Below are positions 27,508 to 35,966 of a stretch of 64,000 nucleotides of DNA, piece by piece (position 1 is the stretch's first letter; the number at the start of each line of letters is the position of its first letter). Made by a program: the position numbers and the translations under genes. The DNA lies in NCBI RefSeq assembly GCF_016213215.1, contig NZ_JACRAW010000056.1, positions 1-64,000 of the forward strand, given 5' to 3'. This DNA comes from Bradyrhizobium sp. GTDB taxonomy: Bacteria > Pseudomonadota > Alphaproteobacteria > Rhizobiales > Xanthobacteraceae. Under the pieces are notes generated by a model. The model saw only the letters and a program-made list of their open reading frames with translations. It had not been told where the DNA came from and made no database searches.

Positions 27508-28896
27508 ATGTCCGAGCGGTGGACGCCCGATAGCTGGCGCAGCAAGCCGGTGCTGCAGGTACCCGAGTATCCCAATGCCAAGGCATTGGCCGATGTCGAG
27601 GCCCAGCTTGCGACCTTTCCGCCGCTGGTTTTTGCCGGCGAGGCGCGCAACCTGAAGAAGGCGCTGGCGCGGGTCGCCGCCGGCGAGGCCTTCCTCCTGC
27701 AGGGCGGCGATTGCGCCGAGAGCTTCGCCGAGCACGGCGCCAACAACATCCGCGACTTCTTCCGCGTGCTGCTGCAGATGGCGGTGGTGCTCACCTATGC
27801 CGGCGCGGTGCCGGTGGTGAAGGTCGGCCGCATCGCCGGGCAGTTCGCAAAGCCGCGCTCCTCGCCGACCGAGAAGGCGGGCGGCGTCGAGCTGCCGAGC
27901 TACCGCGGCGACATCGTCAACGACATCGCCTTCACCGCCGAGGCGCGCACGCCCGATCCCCAGCGTCAGCTGATGGCCTATCGCCAGTCGGCGGCAACGC
28001 TGAATCTGCTGCGAGCCTTTGCCACCGGCGGCTTTGCCAATCTCGCCAGCGTGCATCAGTGGATGCTCGGCTTCATCAAGGATTCTCCGCAGTCGCGGCG
28101 CTACAAGGAGTTGGCCGACCGCATCTCCGAGGCGCTCAATTTCATGCGCGCCTGCGGCCTCGATCTGGAGAGCCACCCCGAGCTGCGCGCCACCGACTTC
28201 TACACCAGCCATGAAGCGCTGCTGCTCGGCTATGAGCAGGCGTTCACACGGGTCGATTCCACGACCGGAGACTGGTACGCCACGTCCGGCCACATGCTGT
28301 GGATCGGCGACCGCACGCGGCAGATCGATCACGGTCACGTTGAATATTTCCGCGGTATCAAGAACCCGATTGGCCTGAAGTGCGGGCCGTCGCTGAGGGC
28401 CGACGATCTGCTGCGGCTGATCGAGGTGCTGAACCCCGACAACGAGCCCGGACGGCTGACGCTGATCGGTCGCTTCGGCGCCGACAAGATCGGCGAGCAC
28501 CTGCCGGTCCTCGTGCGCGCCGTCCAGCGCGAGGGGCGGGTGGTTGTCTGGTCGTGCGATCCCATGCACGGCAACACCATTACCTCGACCAGCGGTTACA
28601 AGACGCGGCCGTTCGACCGCATCCTGTCTGAGGTGAAGTCGTTCTTCGCGATCCACGCTGCGGAAGGCACCCATGCCGGCGGCGTTCATCTGGAGATGAC
28701 CGGCCAGGACGTCACAGAATGCATCGGCGGCGCGCGCGCCATCACGGACGAGGGCCTCAACGACCGCTATCACACGGTTTGCGATCCCCGCCTCAACGCC
28801 GAGCAGTCGATCGACATGGCCTTCCTCATCGCGGAACTGCTTAAACAGGATCGCGCCGCCCAGGCCAAGCCGATGCCGGCCGTCGCGGGTCTCTAG
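27508..28896 (+). CDS. Class II 3-deoxy-7-phosphoheptulonate (DAHP) synthase
   Basis: A 462-residue enzyme of the class II (plant-type, AroA-II) DAHP synthases, which join phosphoenolpyruvate and erythrose 4-phosphate at the entry to the shikimate pathway. Recognised motifs are [13 protein letters not shown] at the start, [13 protein letters not shown] (metal and PEP site), [54 protein letters not shown] and [15 protein letters not shown]. Class II enzymes are commonly inhibited by aromatic amino acids. The ATG at 27508 has CGGAG upstream. It begins a tight operon with dgkA and nadE. It could carry the symbol aroF, aroG or aroA depending on convention. Confidence 0.93.
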   Translation: MSERWTPDSWRSKPVLQVPEYPNAKALADVEAQLATFPPLVFAGEARNLKKALARVAAGEAFLLQGGDCAESFAEHGANNIRDFFRVLLQMAVVLTYAGAVPVVKVGRIAGQFAKPRSSPTEKAGGVELPSYRGDIVNDIAFTAEARTPDPQRQLMAYRQSAATLNLLRAFATGGFANLASVHQWMLGFIKDSPQSRRYKELADRISEALNFMRACGLDLESHPELRATDFYTSHEALLLGYEQAFTRVDSTTGDWYATSGHMLWIGDRTRQIDHGHVEYFRGIKNPIGLKCGPSLRADDLLRLIEVLNPDNEPGRLTLIGRFGADKIGEHLPVLVRAVQREGRVVVWSCDPMHGNTITSTSGYKTRPFDRILSEVKSFFAIHAAEGTHAGGVHLEMTGQDVTECIGGARAITDEGLNDRYHTVCDPRLNAEQSIDMAFLIAELLKQDRAAQAKPMPAVAGL

Positions 28897-28898
28897 AT

Positions 28899-29252
28899 TT
28901 GCTCCGGTTCTGGCGAGCCACCATCAACTCGCGCAATGGCATCATCTTCGCGATTCGCTCGGAGCAGGCGGTTCGCGAGGAGATCGCCGCCCTGATCCTT
29001 GCGTTGCCGCTCGCCTGGCTGATCGGCGCGACAACCATCCGTGCGGTCGAGCTGGTCGGATCGGTGGTGCTGGTCCTGATCGTCGAACTGCTCAACACCG
29101 CGATCGAGAAGCTTGCCGACCGGCTGACGATGGATCACGATCCGCAGATCGGTCAGGTCAAGGACATGGGCTCGGCCGCCGTCGGCGTCGCCCTGGTGCT
29201 AGCCGGCATATTCTGGCTGTTCGCCATCGCCGAACGAATGGGCATGATCTAG
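28899..29252 (+). CDS. dgkA: Diacylglycerol kinase DgkA
   Basis: A 117-residue membrane enzyme that phosphorylates diacylglycerol to phosphatidic acid and recycles lipid. The family signature ELLNTAIEKLADRLT is followed by DMGSAAVGVAL, and three hydrophobic segments are visible (about 29-47, 50-68, 95-113). The conserved RATINSRNGIIFAIRSEQA forms the N-terminal amphipathic region. The start is a TTG at 28899 only three bases after the DAHP synthase stop, without a clear ribosome binding site, which points to translational coupling. It is followed by nadE after three bases. Confidence 0.9.
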   Translation: MLRFWRATINSRNGIIFAIRSEQAVREEIAALILALPLAWLIGATTIRAVELVGSVVLVLIVELLNTAIEKLADRLTMDHDPQIGQVKDMGSAAVGVALVLAGIFWLFAIAERMGMI

Positions 29253-29255
29253 CGC

Positions 29256-31013
29256 ATGACCGAACGAGCTGAGGTATTTGCCGTCACGCTCGCCCAGCTC
29301 AATCCGACGCTGGGCGATGTCGAGGGCAATGCTGCCAAGGCGCGCGCGGCGCGTGCGCAGGCGATGGCGGATGGCTCCGACCTGTTGCTGCTGCCGGAGC
29401 TGTTCATCGCCGGCTATCCACCGGAAGACCTGGTGCTCAAGCCAGCTTTCCAGGCGGCGTGCCGCGCGGCGGTCGAGGAACTGGCTCGCGAGACCGCCGA
29501 TGGCGGTCCGGCGGTGCTGATCGGCACGCCGTGGGTCGAGGAAGGCAAGCTCTACAATGCCTGCGCACTTCTTGACCGCGGGCGGATCGCGGCGCTGCGC
29601 TTCAAGGTCAACCTGCCGAACTACGGCGTTTTCGACGAGAAACGGCTGTTCGCGCGCGGCCCGGCCGCAGGTCCCGTCACCGTCCGCGGCGTCCGGGTCG
29701 GTGTCCCGATTTGCGAGGACATCTGGCTTGAAGAGTCCGGGGACTACGAGAACATCGTCGAGACCCTGGCCGAGACCGGGGCGGAAATCATCCTCGTGCC
29801 CAACGGCTCACCCTATGCGCGCGACAAGAACGACGTCCGGCTGTCGGTCGCGGTGGCGCGGGTGAAGGAGAGCGGGCTGCCGGTGGTCTATCTCAACCAG
29901 GTCTGCGGCCAGGACGAACTGGTGTTCGATGGGGCCTCCTTCGTGCTCAATGGCGATCTGTCGCTCGCAGCGCAGTTGCCGGCCTTTGAAGAGAATGTCA
30001 CGACGCTGCGCTTCACCTGCGGCACTGAGGGCTGGCGGTGCGCGGGTCCCATCGCCCAACTCCCGGAGGGCGACAAGGCCGACTATGCTGCCTGCGTGCT
30101 CGGCCTGCGCGACTATGTGCGCAAGAACGGTTTTCCCGGCGTCCTGCTCGGCATTTCCGGCGGCATCGATTCCGCGCTGTGCGCGGCCATCGCGGTCGAT
30201 GCGCTTGGCGCGGATAGGGTGCGCGGGGTGATGCTGCCCTATCGCTTCACCGCGCAGGTCTCGATCGACGACGCGGCAAAGCTGGCAAGCCGGCTCGGCA
30301 TCCGCCACGAGGTGCTGCCGATCGCGGATGCCGTCAACGGTTTCGAGAACATCCTGTCCGAGACCTTCAAGGGGCTGCCGCGCGACATCACCGAAGAGAA
30401 TCTGCAGGCGCGCGCCCGCGGCACGCTGCTGATGGCGATCTCGAACAAGACCGGCGCCATGGTGGTGACGACCGGCAACAAGTCGGAAATGTCGGTGGGC
30501 TATGCCACGCTGTACGGCGACATGAACGGCGGCTTCAATCCAATCAAGGACATCTACAAGACCGAGGTGTTCCGCCTCGCCGCCTTGCGCAATGTCTGGA
30601 AGCCTGAGGGCGCACTCGGCCCCTCGGGCGAGGTCATTCCGCCCGACATCATTGCGCGGCCGCCGACCGCCGAGTTGCGGGAGAACCAGACCGATCAGGA
30701 TTCGCTGCCGCCCTATGAGCTGCTTGATGCGGTGCTGGAGCGTTTGGTCGAGCGCGAGGAGCCGCTCGATGCGATCGTTGCCGCCGGCTTTGACCGCGAC
30801 GTCGTGGCGCGGATCGACCGGCTGCTCGCGAGTGCCGAATACAAGAGGCGGCAGGCAGCGCCCGGAGTGAAGGTGACGCGGCGGAATTTCGGCAGGGACC
30901 GCCGCTATCCCATCACCAACCGCTTTCGCGATTCCGGCCAGCCATTGCCGAAGCCGGACGAAGATCTCGTGGCGCGATCCGGCCGCGGCTCGGCTGAAGC
31001 CTTCGAAGGGTAG
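29256..31013 (+). CDS. nadE: Glutamine-dependent NAD+ synthetase
   Basis: A 585-residue two-domain enzyme. The N-terminal nitrilase-like glutaminase has the triad Glu48 (LLPELF), Lys117 (LRFKVNLPN) and Cys153 (VPICEDIW); the released ammonia goes to the C-terminal synthetase, which amidates deamido-NAD with ATP. The ATP-binding P-loop is LGISGGIDSALCAAIA near residue 300, and TTGNKSEMSVGYATLYGDM is the second signature. Length is normal for the bacterial glutamine-dependent form. It is the third gene of the DAHP synthase-dgkA-nadE operon. The gap beyond it is long. Confidence 0.94.
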   Translation: MTERAEVFAVTLAQLNPTLGDVEGNAAKARAARAQAMADGSDLLLLPELFIAGYPPEDLVLKPAFQAACRAAVEELARETADGGPAVLIGTPWVEEGKLYNACALLDRGRIAALRFKVNLPNYGVFDEKRLFARGPAAGPVTVRGVRVGVPICEDIWLEESGDYENIVETLAETGAEIILVPNGSPYARDKNDVRLSVAVARVKESGLPVVYLNQVCGQDELVFDGASFVLNGDLSLAAQLPAFEENVTTLRFTCGTEGWRCAGPIAQLPEGDKADYAACVLGLRDYVRKNGFPGVLLGISGGIDSALCAAIAVDALGADRVRGVMLPYRFTAQVSIDDAAKLASRLGIRHEVLPIADAVNGFENILSETFKGLPRDITEENLQARARGTLLMAISNKTGAMVVTTGNKSEMSVGYATLYGDMNGGFNPIKDIYKTEVFRLAALRNVWKPEGALGPSGEVIPPDIIARPPTAELRENQTDQDSLPPYELLDAVLERLVEREEPLDAIVAAGFDRDVVARIDRLLASAEYKRRQAAPGVKVTRRNFGRDRRYPITNRFRDSGQPLPKPDEDLVARSGRGSAEAFEG

Positions 31014-31205
31014 GGCTACCAGATCAGTGTGGTCATCATCCGCGGAAGCGGATGACCCAGTGCCCGCGGCGCTCTTCTTGCGGAAGGAATCTCGCAACGA
31101 ATGTCTGCATCGGCACACACATTGATGCTGGAAACTGGTTCCTTCGCTAAGCGAGCAGTGGCCATCCTTCAAGATTCGTAAGCAACCAGATTTGAATCGA
31201 GCACA

Positions 31206-31219
31206 TTGATCGCGATCAA
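31206..31219. promoter_or_regulatory. FixK/FNR-type binding site
   Basis: TTGATCGCGATCAA is a perfect TTGA-N6-TCAA palindrome, the consensus of FixK and FNR regulators that switch genes on at low oxygen. Its centre lies about 41 bases before position 31254, and TAGTGT at 31242-31247 sits where a -10 box would be, so a class II activated promoter reading to the right is likely. The first reading frame beyond it is a 20-residue ORF with a strong ribosome binding site. Confidence 0.65.
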
Positions 31220-31274
31220 TTTCAAGCAACGCCGTCTTTGCTAGTGTTTGTTTTGTCGAAACGTTGGAGGGTCA

Positions 31275-31337
31275 ATGGCACCGCCGCAGCAGGCAGCCGT
31301 AACGACCGCCGGGGCATACGTTCGGGCCTCGGCCTAG
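31275..31337 (+). CDS. Possible 20-residue miniprotein downstream of a FixK/FNR box
   Basis: An ATG at 31275 preceded by GGAGGG (31266-31271) opens a frame of 20 codons ending in TAG, rich in Ala and Gln with no hydrophobic segment. It is too short for standard gene callers. The ribosome binding site and the FixK/FNR box about 60 bases upstream are the only evidence that it is expressed; it may be a real miniprotein, a leader ORF, or the head of a decayed gene. A T8 run at 31425-31432 after a weak GCGC hairpin could end the transcript. I do not recognise the peptide. Confidence 0.35.
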   Translation: MAPPQQAAVTTAGAYVRASA

Positions 31338-31432
31338 CGGCTTCACCACGAACGCGTCATCGGGCGCGGCTTCCAGGGTTGCATCAGTCAGGCAAAACCC
31401 TAACTCAGCCGCGCCTCGATGCGCTTTTTTTT

Positions 31433-31777
31433 CCCAACAGGTTATCACCTAACGATTGCAAACGGCGGCGCAGATCACGGCCGCGGCATCTCGATCCCAT
31501 TTTTCTTGTTCGCCGAGCGGTTTGCCGAGCGACCCGTCATCCACGCGCATGTCACGGAACCATCAGATCATGGGTTGTGCAAAATCGAGCGTGACTGCGG
31601 CAGGCTGGATCAAAAAGCGCGATGAAGCGCGAGCGAAAACCGATCGTATCGGCGCGAGGTTTTCAAGAGATAAGTGGCAGAAGCATACGAATAGAATCGC
31701 GTCTTACAATTTGCCATTGTTCCGCAGTTGCTGTCAGCCTGGCATACGTCCCAGACTCATGCGGCCCTGGCAGTCAT
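31433..31777. other. Intergenic stretch with no recognised gene
   Basis: Both this 345-bp stretch and the 190 bp between nadE and the FixK box were read on both strands. ORFs of 60-120 codons are present but lack ribosome binding sites and family motifs. Composition is more A/T-rich than in the flanking genes. I see no tRNA, repeat family or terminator here. Confidence 0.45.
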
Positions 31778-31864
31778 TTACATGCCAATGAACAGCACAA
31801 TCGCGACCAATAGAACCGTAAAGGCGATGCTGCAGATGGTGAGCCAGGACGCTTCGTGCTTCAT
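31778..31864 (-). CDS. Possible 28-residue single-span membrane miniprotein
   Basis: An ATG at 31864 opens 28 codons: a short polar head (MKHEASW), an uninterrupted hydrophobic span of about 20 residues from Leu8 to Gly27, and a stop at 31778-31780. This is the composition of a membrane miniprotein. The ribosome binding site is weak (TAGG). No partner gene adjoins it. Similar tiny membrane proteins are frequent and rarely annotated; without conservation data it remains a candidate. Confidence 0.4.
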   Translation of the reverse strand: MKHEASWLTICSIAFTVLLVAIVLFIGM

Positions 31865-32075
31865 GGACCTACGCTGCTCGTCATTGGAAACCCGATCTTG
31901 ATCTCGCTCAAGCTGGTCAACGTGTCACACCGGGATCGCGCTGCGGGCTCCAGGTCGGCGTTCGAGTGGGAAGGGTTTGCCGCAACCCGCTGCGCTCTCG
32001 AGCTCGGCGACTTAAGAGCGAGCTTCGCAAGCGGGAGAGGTAAAACGAGCTGCGGTCGAACCGCTCGACCCGAAC

Positions 32076-33203
32076 TCAGCGCGTTGGAATGAAGCTCGGG
32101 CCGACCGTGCGGATCGGCTTGTTGTCCGAAGCGCCCGGGTTGGCCGGCGCGGACGATGTATCCGGCGCCGGCGTGCCGGCCGCGGTGGAAGGCGCAGCGC
32201 CCTTCTTGGCATTGACCGGTGCGGCCTTGCCCATCTGGCGCTGCTGCATCTTCCTGGCGCTCTCTTCGGTGACGATGATGTCGCCCTGTTGTTCGGCGGT
32301 AGCCTTGTCGTCGACGGATTTCAGCGCGTCGGCCCAGGTCTGGCCTGCGGCCTTGCAGGAGCAGGACGGGTTGAACTCGGTGCGGAATTTGAATGCGTTG
32401 GGCAGCGCCGTGTAGGGCTGGCCGTTGGTCGAGACCGCCGCGTTCATGTCCTCCCCCGGATTGCGATAGGCGTAGAGCGAGGCTTCCGCGGCCGGGCACA
32501 GCGCCTTGCAGGCCTTCTCGTCATCCGGGAAGCGGGCCGGGACGGTGGCAAAAGAGATCGGGAAATAGGCGCCGTCGCAGGTGCGCACGCAGACGGTGCG
32601 ATAGGTGCCGGACTGCGGACCGAAGTCGCCGCCGGGCGGCCCGGCGGGGTTGTTGCCGCCGCCGAACAGGTTGCTCAGGAAATTGCCGGGGCCGCCCTGC
32701 GCCTGCTGCGCAGCGGCGGCGTATTGCGGGCCGCAATTGTTCTGCGCCAGCGCCAGCAGGACCGATCGGCGCTGATTGTCGCGGTCGTTGCCGAAGCCGC
32801 CACCGCCGCGCAATCGCTCGAGGTTCGAGGTGATCTGGTCCAGATTGGCGCGCATTTGCTGGATCTGGGTGTTGACCGGACCGCACTGCGCCGATTGGCC
32901 GCTGAACAGCGAGAAGAAGCCGGAGCTGTCGCAGCCCATGCGCTTGGCCTGCAGGGTCACGCGATCGAGCTCCGCCTGCTGTCGGCTTGCGGAATCCTGG
33001 TAGCGGCGGATCTGGTCGTCCTTGGCCGGGTCGCCGGTGGCGCCACGGTCGACCGCTGCAAGCTGCGCTTCCAAGCGCGAGCACATCGGATTGGTGGCCG
33101 CCCCCGGGGGCGGACCGGTCTGCGCAAAGGCGGAGGAGCCGAGCACCAGAACGCCAAGGAGCGCCGTGCAGACCAGGATTCGTGGGGGAAGGGCGGCAGT
33201 CAC
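32076..33203 (-). CDS. DUF2865 exported protein
   Basis: A 375-residue protein with a signal peptide (hydrophobic 9-25, cleavage near SSAFAQ). The mature part begins with a coiled, Gln-rich region (about 40-150) containing CSRLEAQLAAVD and MRANLDQITSNLERL, then a glycine-rich linker, and the DUF2865 core with GTYRTVCVRTCDGAYFPISF (about 205-225) and further cysteines likely to form disulfides. The tail is Ala/Pro-rich. DUF2865 is found mainly in Hyphomicrobiales and has no known function; a periplasmic or envelope location is likely. The gene stands alone. Confidence 0.87.
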   Translation of the reverse strand: MTAALPPRILVCTALLGVLVLGSSAFAQTGPPPGAATNPMCSRLEAQLAAVDRGATGDPAKDDQIRRYQDSASRQQAELDRVTLQAKRMGCDSSGFFSLFSGQSAQCGPVNTQIQQMRANLDQITSNLERLRGGGGFGNDRDNQRRSVLLALAQNNCGPQYAAAAQQAQGGPGNFLSNLFGGGNNPAGPPGGDFGPQSGTYRTVCVRTCDGAYFPISFATVPARFPDDEKACKALCPAAEASLYAYRNPGEDMNAAVSTNGQPYTALPNAFKFRTEFNPSCSCKAAGQTWADALKSVDDKATAEQQGDIIVTEESARKMQQRQMGKAAPVNAKKGAAPSTAAGTPAPDTSSAPANPGASDNKPIRTVGPSFIPTR

Positions 33204-33339
33204 GATACTTTGGATGTCCGGCCAATAGGGGATCGGTCGGCCTTGTGCCGATGGGCGCCTTCAATAGCCCCTTCTCGGGGCAGCGTCACGTCGTTTCCGG
33301 GGCGCCGGTGTGACGAAAAGGTTTGCCGGATGCGAAAGG

Positions 33340-33645
33340 TCAGCGCTGACAGGTGATTGCGACGTATTCGTCGCAATGCCCGCGGTTGCAGTTGGCCGCG
33401 GTTTTGGGCACCGAGCCGGTAATTTCGTCGGGATCGACGCGACGATAGGCCGATGCCTGAACGAAATCACGGGACCGGCAGTAGGAAAGGGCGGCGGGGG
33501 CACCGCATTTGTCGCCCTTGGCGAGACACTGGTCGACGCCGTAGCCATCCGCCTCGTTGGCGATGATGAAAACGCGTGTCTCGGCCAGGGCGGCCGACGC
33601 GGCAAGGCTGAGCGCGCAGGCAAGAAACGCCGGAAGCGATCGCAT
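33340..33645 (-). CDS. Small exported cysteine-rich protein
   Basis: A 101-residue protein with a standard signal peptide (hydrophobic 4-18, cleavage after ALA at about 21). The mature region of about 80 residues has six cysteines (VDQCLAKGDKCG, LSYCRSRD, ANCNRGHCDEY, TCQR), which fits three disulfides in a periplasmic domain. I do not recognise a named family, but the pattern looks like conserved hypothetical proteins of Bradyrhizobium. It lies between DUF2865 (same strand) and cysS (opposite strand); about 130 bp separate it from each. Confidence 0.72.
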   Translation of the reverse strand: MRSLPAFLACALSLAASAALAETRVFIIANEADGYGVDQCLAKGDKCGAPAALSYCRSRDFVQASAYRRVDPDEITGSVPKTAANCNRGHCDEYVAITCQR

Positions 33646-33919
33646 GGTACACCGTGAGATGAGGGAATAGCCCTCGAACTGAATACGCTGAAATGGTTAA
33701 GGATGACCAACCATGGCGGGAGCAAGAGGCTTTGGGTGTCGAAAGCGGCATTTTCGCGGCTCTTGACGCCGTCCCGCCTCTGCCCCATGGTGAGTTCATG
33801 AACGGTCTCCTCATTTGCGCAATTTGCCGCGAGATTACGAGCTAGCGATTCGCTGGCTGAGGCCGTCTTTTCTCAACAAAGAGAGCACTGGACGCCCGGC
33901 CGCAAGGGATTGGGTATCC

Positions 33920-35338
33920 ATGGAACTGCGCCTTTACGACACCCTGACCAAGGAGAAGCGGCCGTTTCAGCCGCTCGACCCTGGCAACGTCCGCATGTAC
34001 GTCTGCGGGCCGACGGTCTACGACTTCGCCCATATCGGCAATGCGCGCCCGGTGATTGTGTTCGACGTGCTGTTCCGGCTCCTCCGGCAGGTCTACGGGG
34101 CCGACCACGTCACCTATGTTCGCAACATCACCGACGTCGACGACAAGATCAACGCGCGCGCCGCGCGTGACTTTCCGGGCGTGCCGCTGAACGAGGCGAT
34201 CCGCAAGGTTACCGAGGAGACCGAGAAACAGTTTCACGAAGACGTCGATGCGCTCGGTTGCCTCCGGCCCACGGTAGAGCCGCGCGCGACCGAGCACATC
34301 GCAGAGATGCGCTCCATCATCGAGAAGCTCGTCGCCGGCGGCTTTGCCTATGTCGCCGAGGACCATGTGCTGTTCTCGCCGCAGGCGATGGATGCGGCGA
34401 ATTCGGTGCTGCCGCGCTATGGCGCGCTGGCAAAACGCTCGCTGGACGAGATGATCGCCGGCGCCCGCGTCGATGTGGCGCCCTACAAGCGCGATGTCAC
34501 CGACTTCGTCTTGTGGAAGCCGTCCAAGCCTGGGGAGCCGTCGTGGCCGTCGCCGGCCGGCATCACCACGCCCGGCCGTCCGGGCTGGCACGTCGAGTGC
34601 TCGGCCATGGCGTGGAAGCATCTGGGTGAGCATTTCGATATCCATGGCGGCGGCATCGATCTCGTGTTTCCGCATCACGAGAACGAGGTCGCGCAGAGCT
34701 GCTGCGCCTTTCACCGGTCGCGCATGGCGAACTTCTGGATGCACAACGGCTTCCTGCAGGTCGAAGGCGAGAAGATGTCGAAGAGCCTCGGCAACTTTGT
34801 CACCATCCGCGAGCTGCTCGCGGATTGGCCGGGCGAGGTGCTGCGTCTGAATATGCTGAAGACGCATTATCGCTCGCCGATCGATTGGACCTTGAAGGGC
34901 CTTGAGGAGAGCGAGAAGACCCTCGACGACTGGTACCGGACCGCAGCCGATGCTCAATCGGGACAGCCCGCCGATGGTGTGATCGAGGCGCTGCTCGACG
35001 ACATGAACACGCCGCAGATGATCGCGGCGTTGCACGGGTTGCGGCACAATGCACTCTCGGGAGGCGAAGCCGCTCGGACCGAGTTGGCTGCCTCGTTGCG
35101 CCTGCTCGGTTTTCTGTCCGAGGGCGCGGCGCAGTGGGAGAGCCGCAAGCGCCAGGGGAGCGGGATCGATGCCGCGCAGATCGAGCGCCTGATCGGCGAG
35201 CGCACCGCGGCCCGGGCGCGCAAGGATTTCAAGGAATCCGATCGCATTCGCGATGAGCTCGCTGCCATGGGCGTCGTGCTGAAGGACGGTAAAGGCCCTG
35301 ACGGCAAGCCCGTCACCACCTGGGAGATCGAGCGATGA
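33920..35338 (+). CDS. cysS: Cysteinyl-tRNA synthetase
   Basis: A 472-residue class I aminoacyl-tRNA synthetase that charges tRNA-Cys. The zinc ligand Cys29 is in YVCGPTVYD, the HIGH-type motif is HIGN at 38-41, and KMSKSLGN lies near residue 285; [15 protein letters not shown] and [18 protein letters not shown] supply the remaining zinc and cysteine contacts. The C-terminal DALR-like and anticodon regions are intact. I start at the ATG at 33920 (MELRLYDT), which aligns with the family; a frame from 33815 runs further upstream without support. It heads a compact run with a miniprotein, a GNAT gene and cimA. Confidence 0.95.
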   Translation: MELRLYDTLTKEKRPFQPLDPGNVRMYVCGPTVYDFAHIGNARPVIVFDVLFRLLRQVYGADHVTYVRNITDVDDKINARAARDFPGVPLNEAIRKVTEETEKQFHEDVDALGCLRPTVEPRATEHIAEMRSIIEKLVAGGFAYVAEDHVLFSPQAMDAANSVLPRYGALAKRSLDEMIAGARVDVAPYKRDVTDFVLWKPSKPGEPSWPSPAGITTPGRPGWHVECSAMAWKHLGEHFDIHGGGIDLVFPHHENEVAQSCCAFHRSRMANFWMHNGFLQVEGEKMSKSLGNFVTIRELLADWPGEVLRLNMLKTHYRSPIDWTLKGLEESEKTLDDWYRTAADAQSGQPADGVIEALLDDMNTPQMIAALHGLRHNALSGGEAARTELAASLRLLGFLSEGAAQWESRKRQGSGIDAAQIERLIGERTAARARKDFKESDRIRDELAAMGVVLKDGKGPDGKPVTTWEIER

Positions 35339-35448
35339 AGAAGCCTGATACGCCGTTTCCGAGGCATTGGCTCTATTATATCGCGCTGAAGGTCGTGCTT
35401 CTGGCCGGAGCCGTGGCGCTGGTCCTGAAGCTGTACGGACTGTGGTAA
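35335..35448 (+). CDS. 37-residue single-span membrane miniprotein between cysS and GNAT gene
   Basis: The ATG at 35335 overlaps the cysS stop as ATGA, a classic sign of translational coupling, and the frame runs 37 codons to TAA at 35446-35448, six bases before the next ATG. The peptide has a basic, aromatic head ([18 protein letters not shown]) and one hydrophobic span (about 18-35). This is a convincing small inner-membrane protein by shape and position. I know no function for it. The spacing makes random occurrence unlikely, but conservation is untested. Confidence 0.62.
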   Translation: MKKPDTPFPRHWLYYIALKVVLLAGAVALVLKLYGLW

Positions 35449-35453
35449 GGACG

Positions 35454-35966
35454 ATGGGACAGACCCTGCCGAAAGCCGCGCTGCGGCCGTTCCTGGCCGC
35501 CGATATTCCGGTGCTCGCGGCGATATATGCTGCCGCCATCGAGGAGCTGAGCGGCGACGATTACAGCGAAGCACAGCAGGAAGCCTGGATCGCCGCCATC
35601 GACGACGAAGATGCCTTCGGCCGCAGGCTCGCCGGTGAACTTACGCTTGTCGCGACGGTCCAGAATTCGCCGGTCGGTTTCGCCTCGCTCCGCGGCAAGG
35701 AACATATCGACATGCTTTTCGTGCACCCGAGCGTGGCGGGGCAGGGGGTCGCCACCATGCTGGTCGACGCGCTGGAAAAGCTCGCCGGCAGCCGCGGCGC
35801 CAAGAGCCTCACCGTCGATGCCAGCGACAATGCGCAGGGTTTCTTCCTAAGGCGCGGCTATGTCGCCCAGCGGCGCAATACCGTGACCATCAACGGCGAA
35901 TGGCTTGCCAACACCACCATGCAGAAGACGCTCGGCAGCGGCCAGGCGCCGGGAGCACCGTCATGA
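35454..35966 (+). CDS. GNAT-family N-acetyltransferase
   Basis: A 170-residue GNAT acetyltransferase. The acetyl-CoA binding motif A is DMLFVHPSVAGQGVATMLVDAL (quoted in part: VHPSVAGQGVATMLVDAL), with motif B around GFFLRRGYVAQRRN. It uses acetyl-CoA; the acceptor is unknown. TAAGGACG before the ATG at 35454 is a fair ribosome binding site. The gene is six bases downstream of the miniprotein and overlaps cimA by four bases, so it belongs to the cysS-cimA run. Confidence 0.87.
   Translation: MGQTLPKAALRPFLAADIPVLAAIYAAAIEELSGDDYSEAQQEAWIAAIDDEDAFGRRLAGELTLVATVQNSPVGFASLRGKEHIDMLFVHPSVAGQGVATMLVDALEKLAGSRGAKSLTVDASDNAQGFFLRRGYVAQRRNTVTINGEWLANTTMQKTLGSGQAPGAPS

Noticed and set aside
29808..31229. 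A 473-codon minus-strand ORF over nadE
   Set aside because: It lies opposite a complete NadE with all catalytic motifs; long antisense frames are common in GC-rich DNA and this one has no domain.
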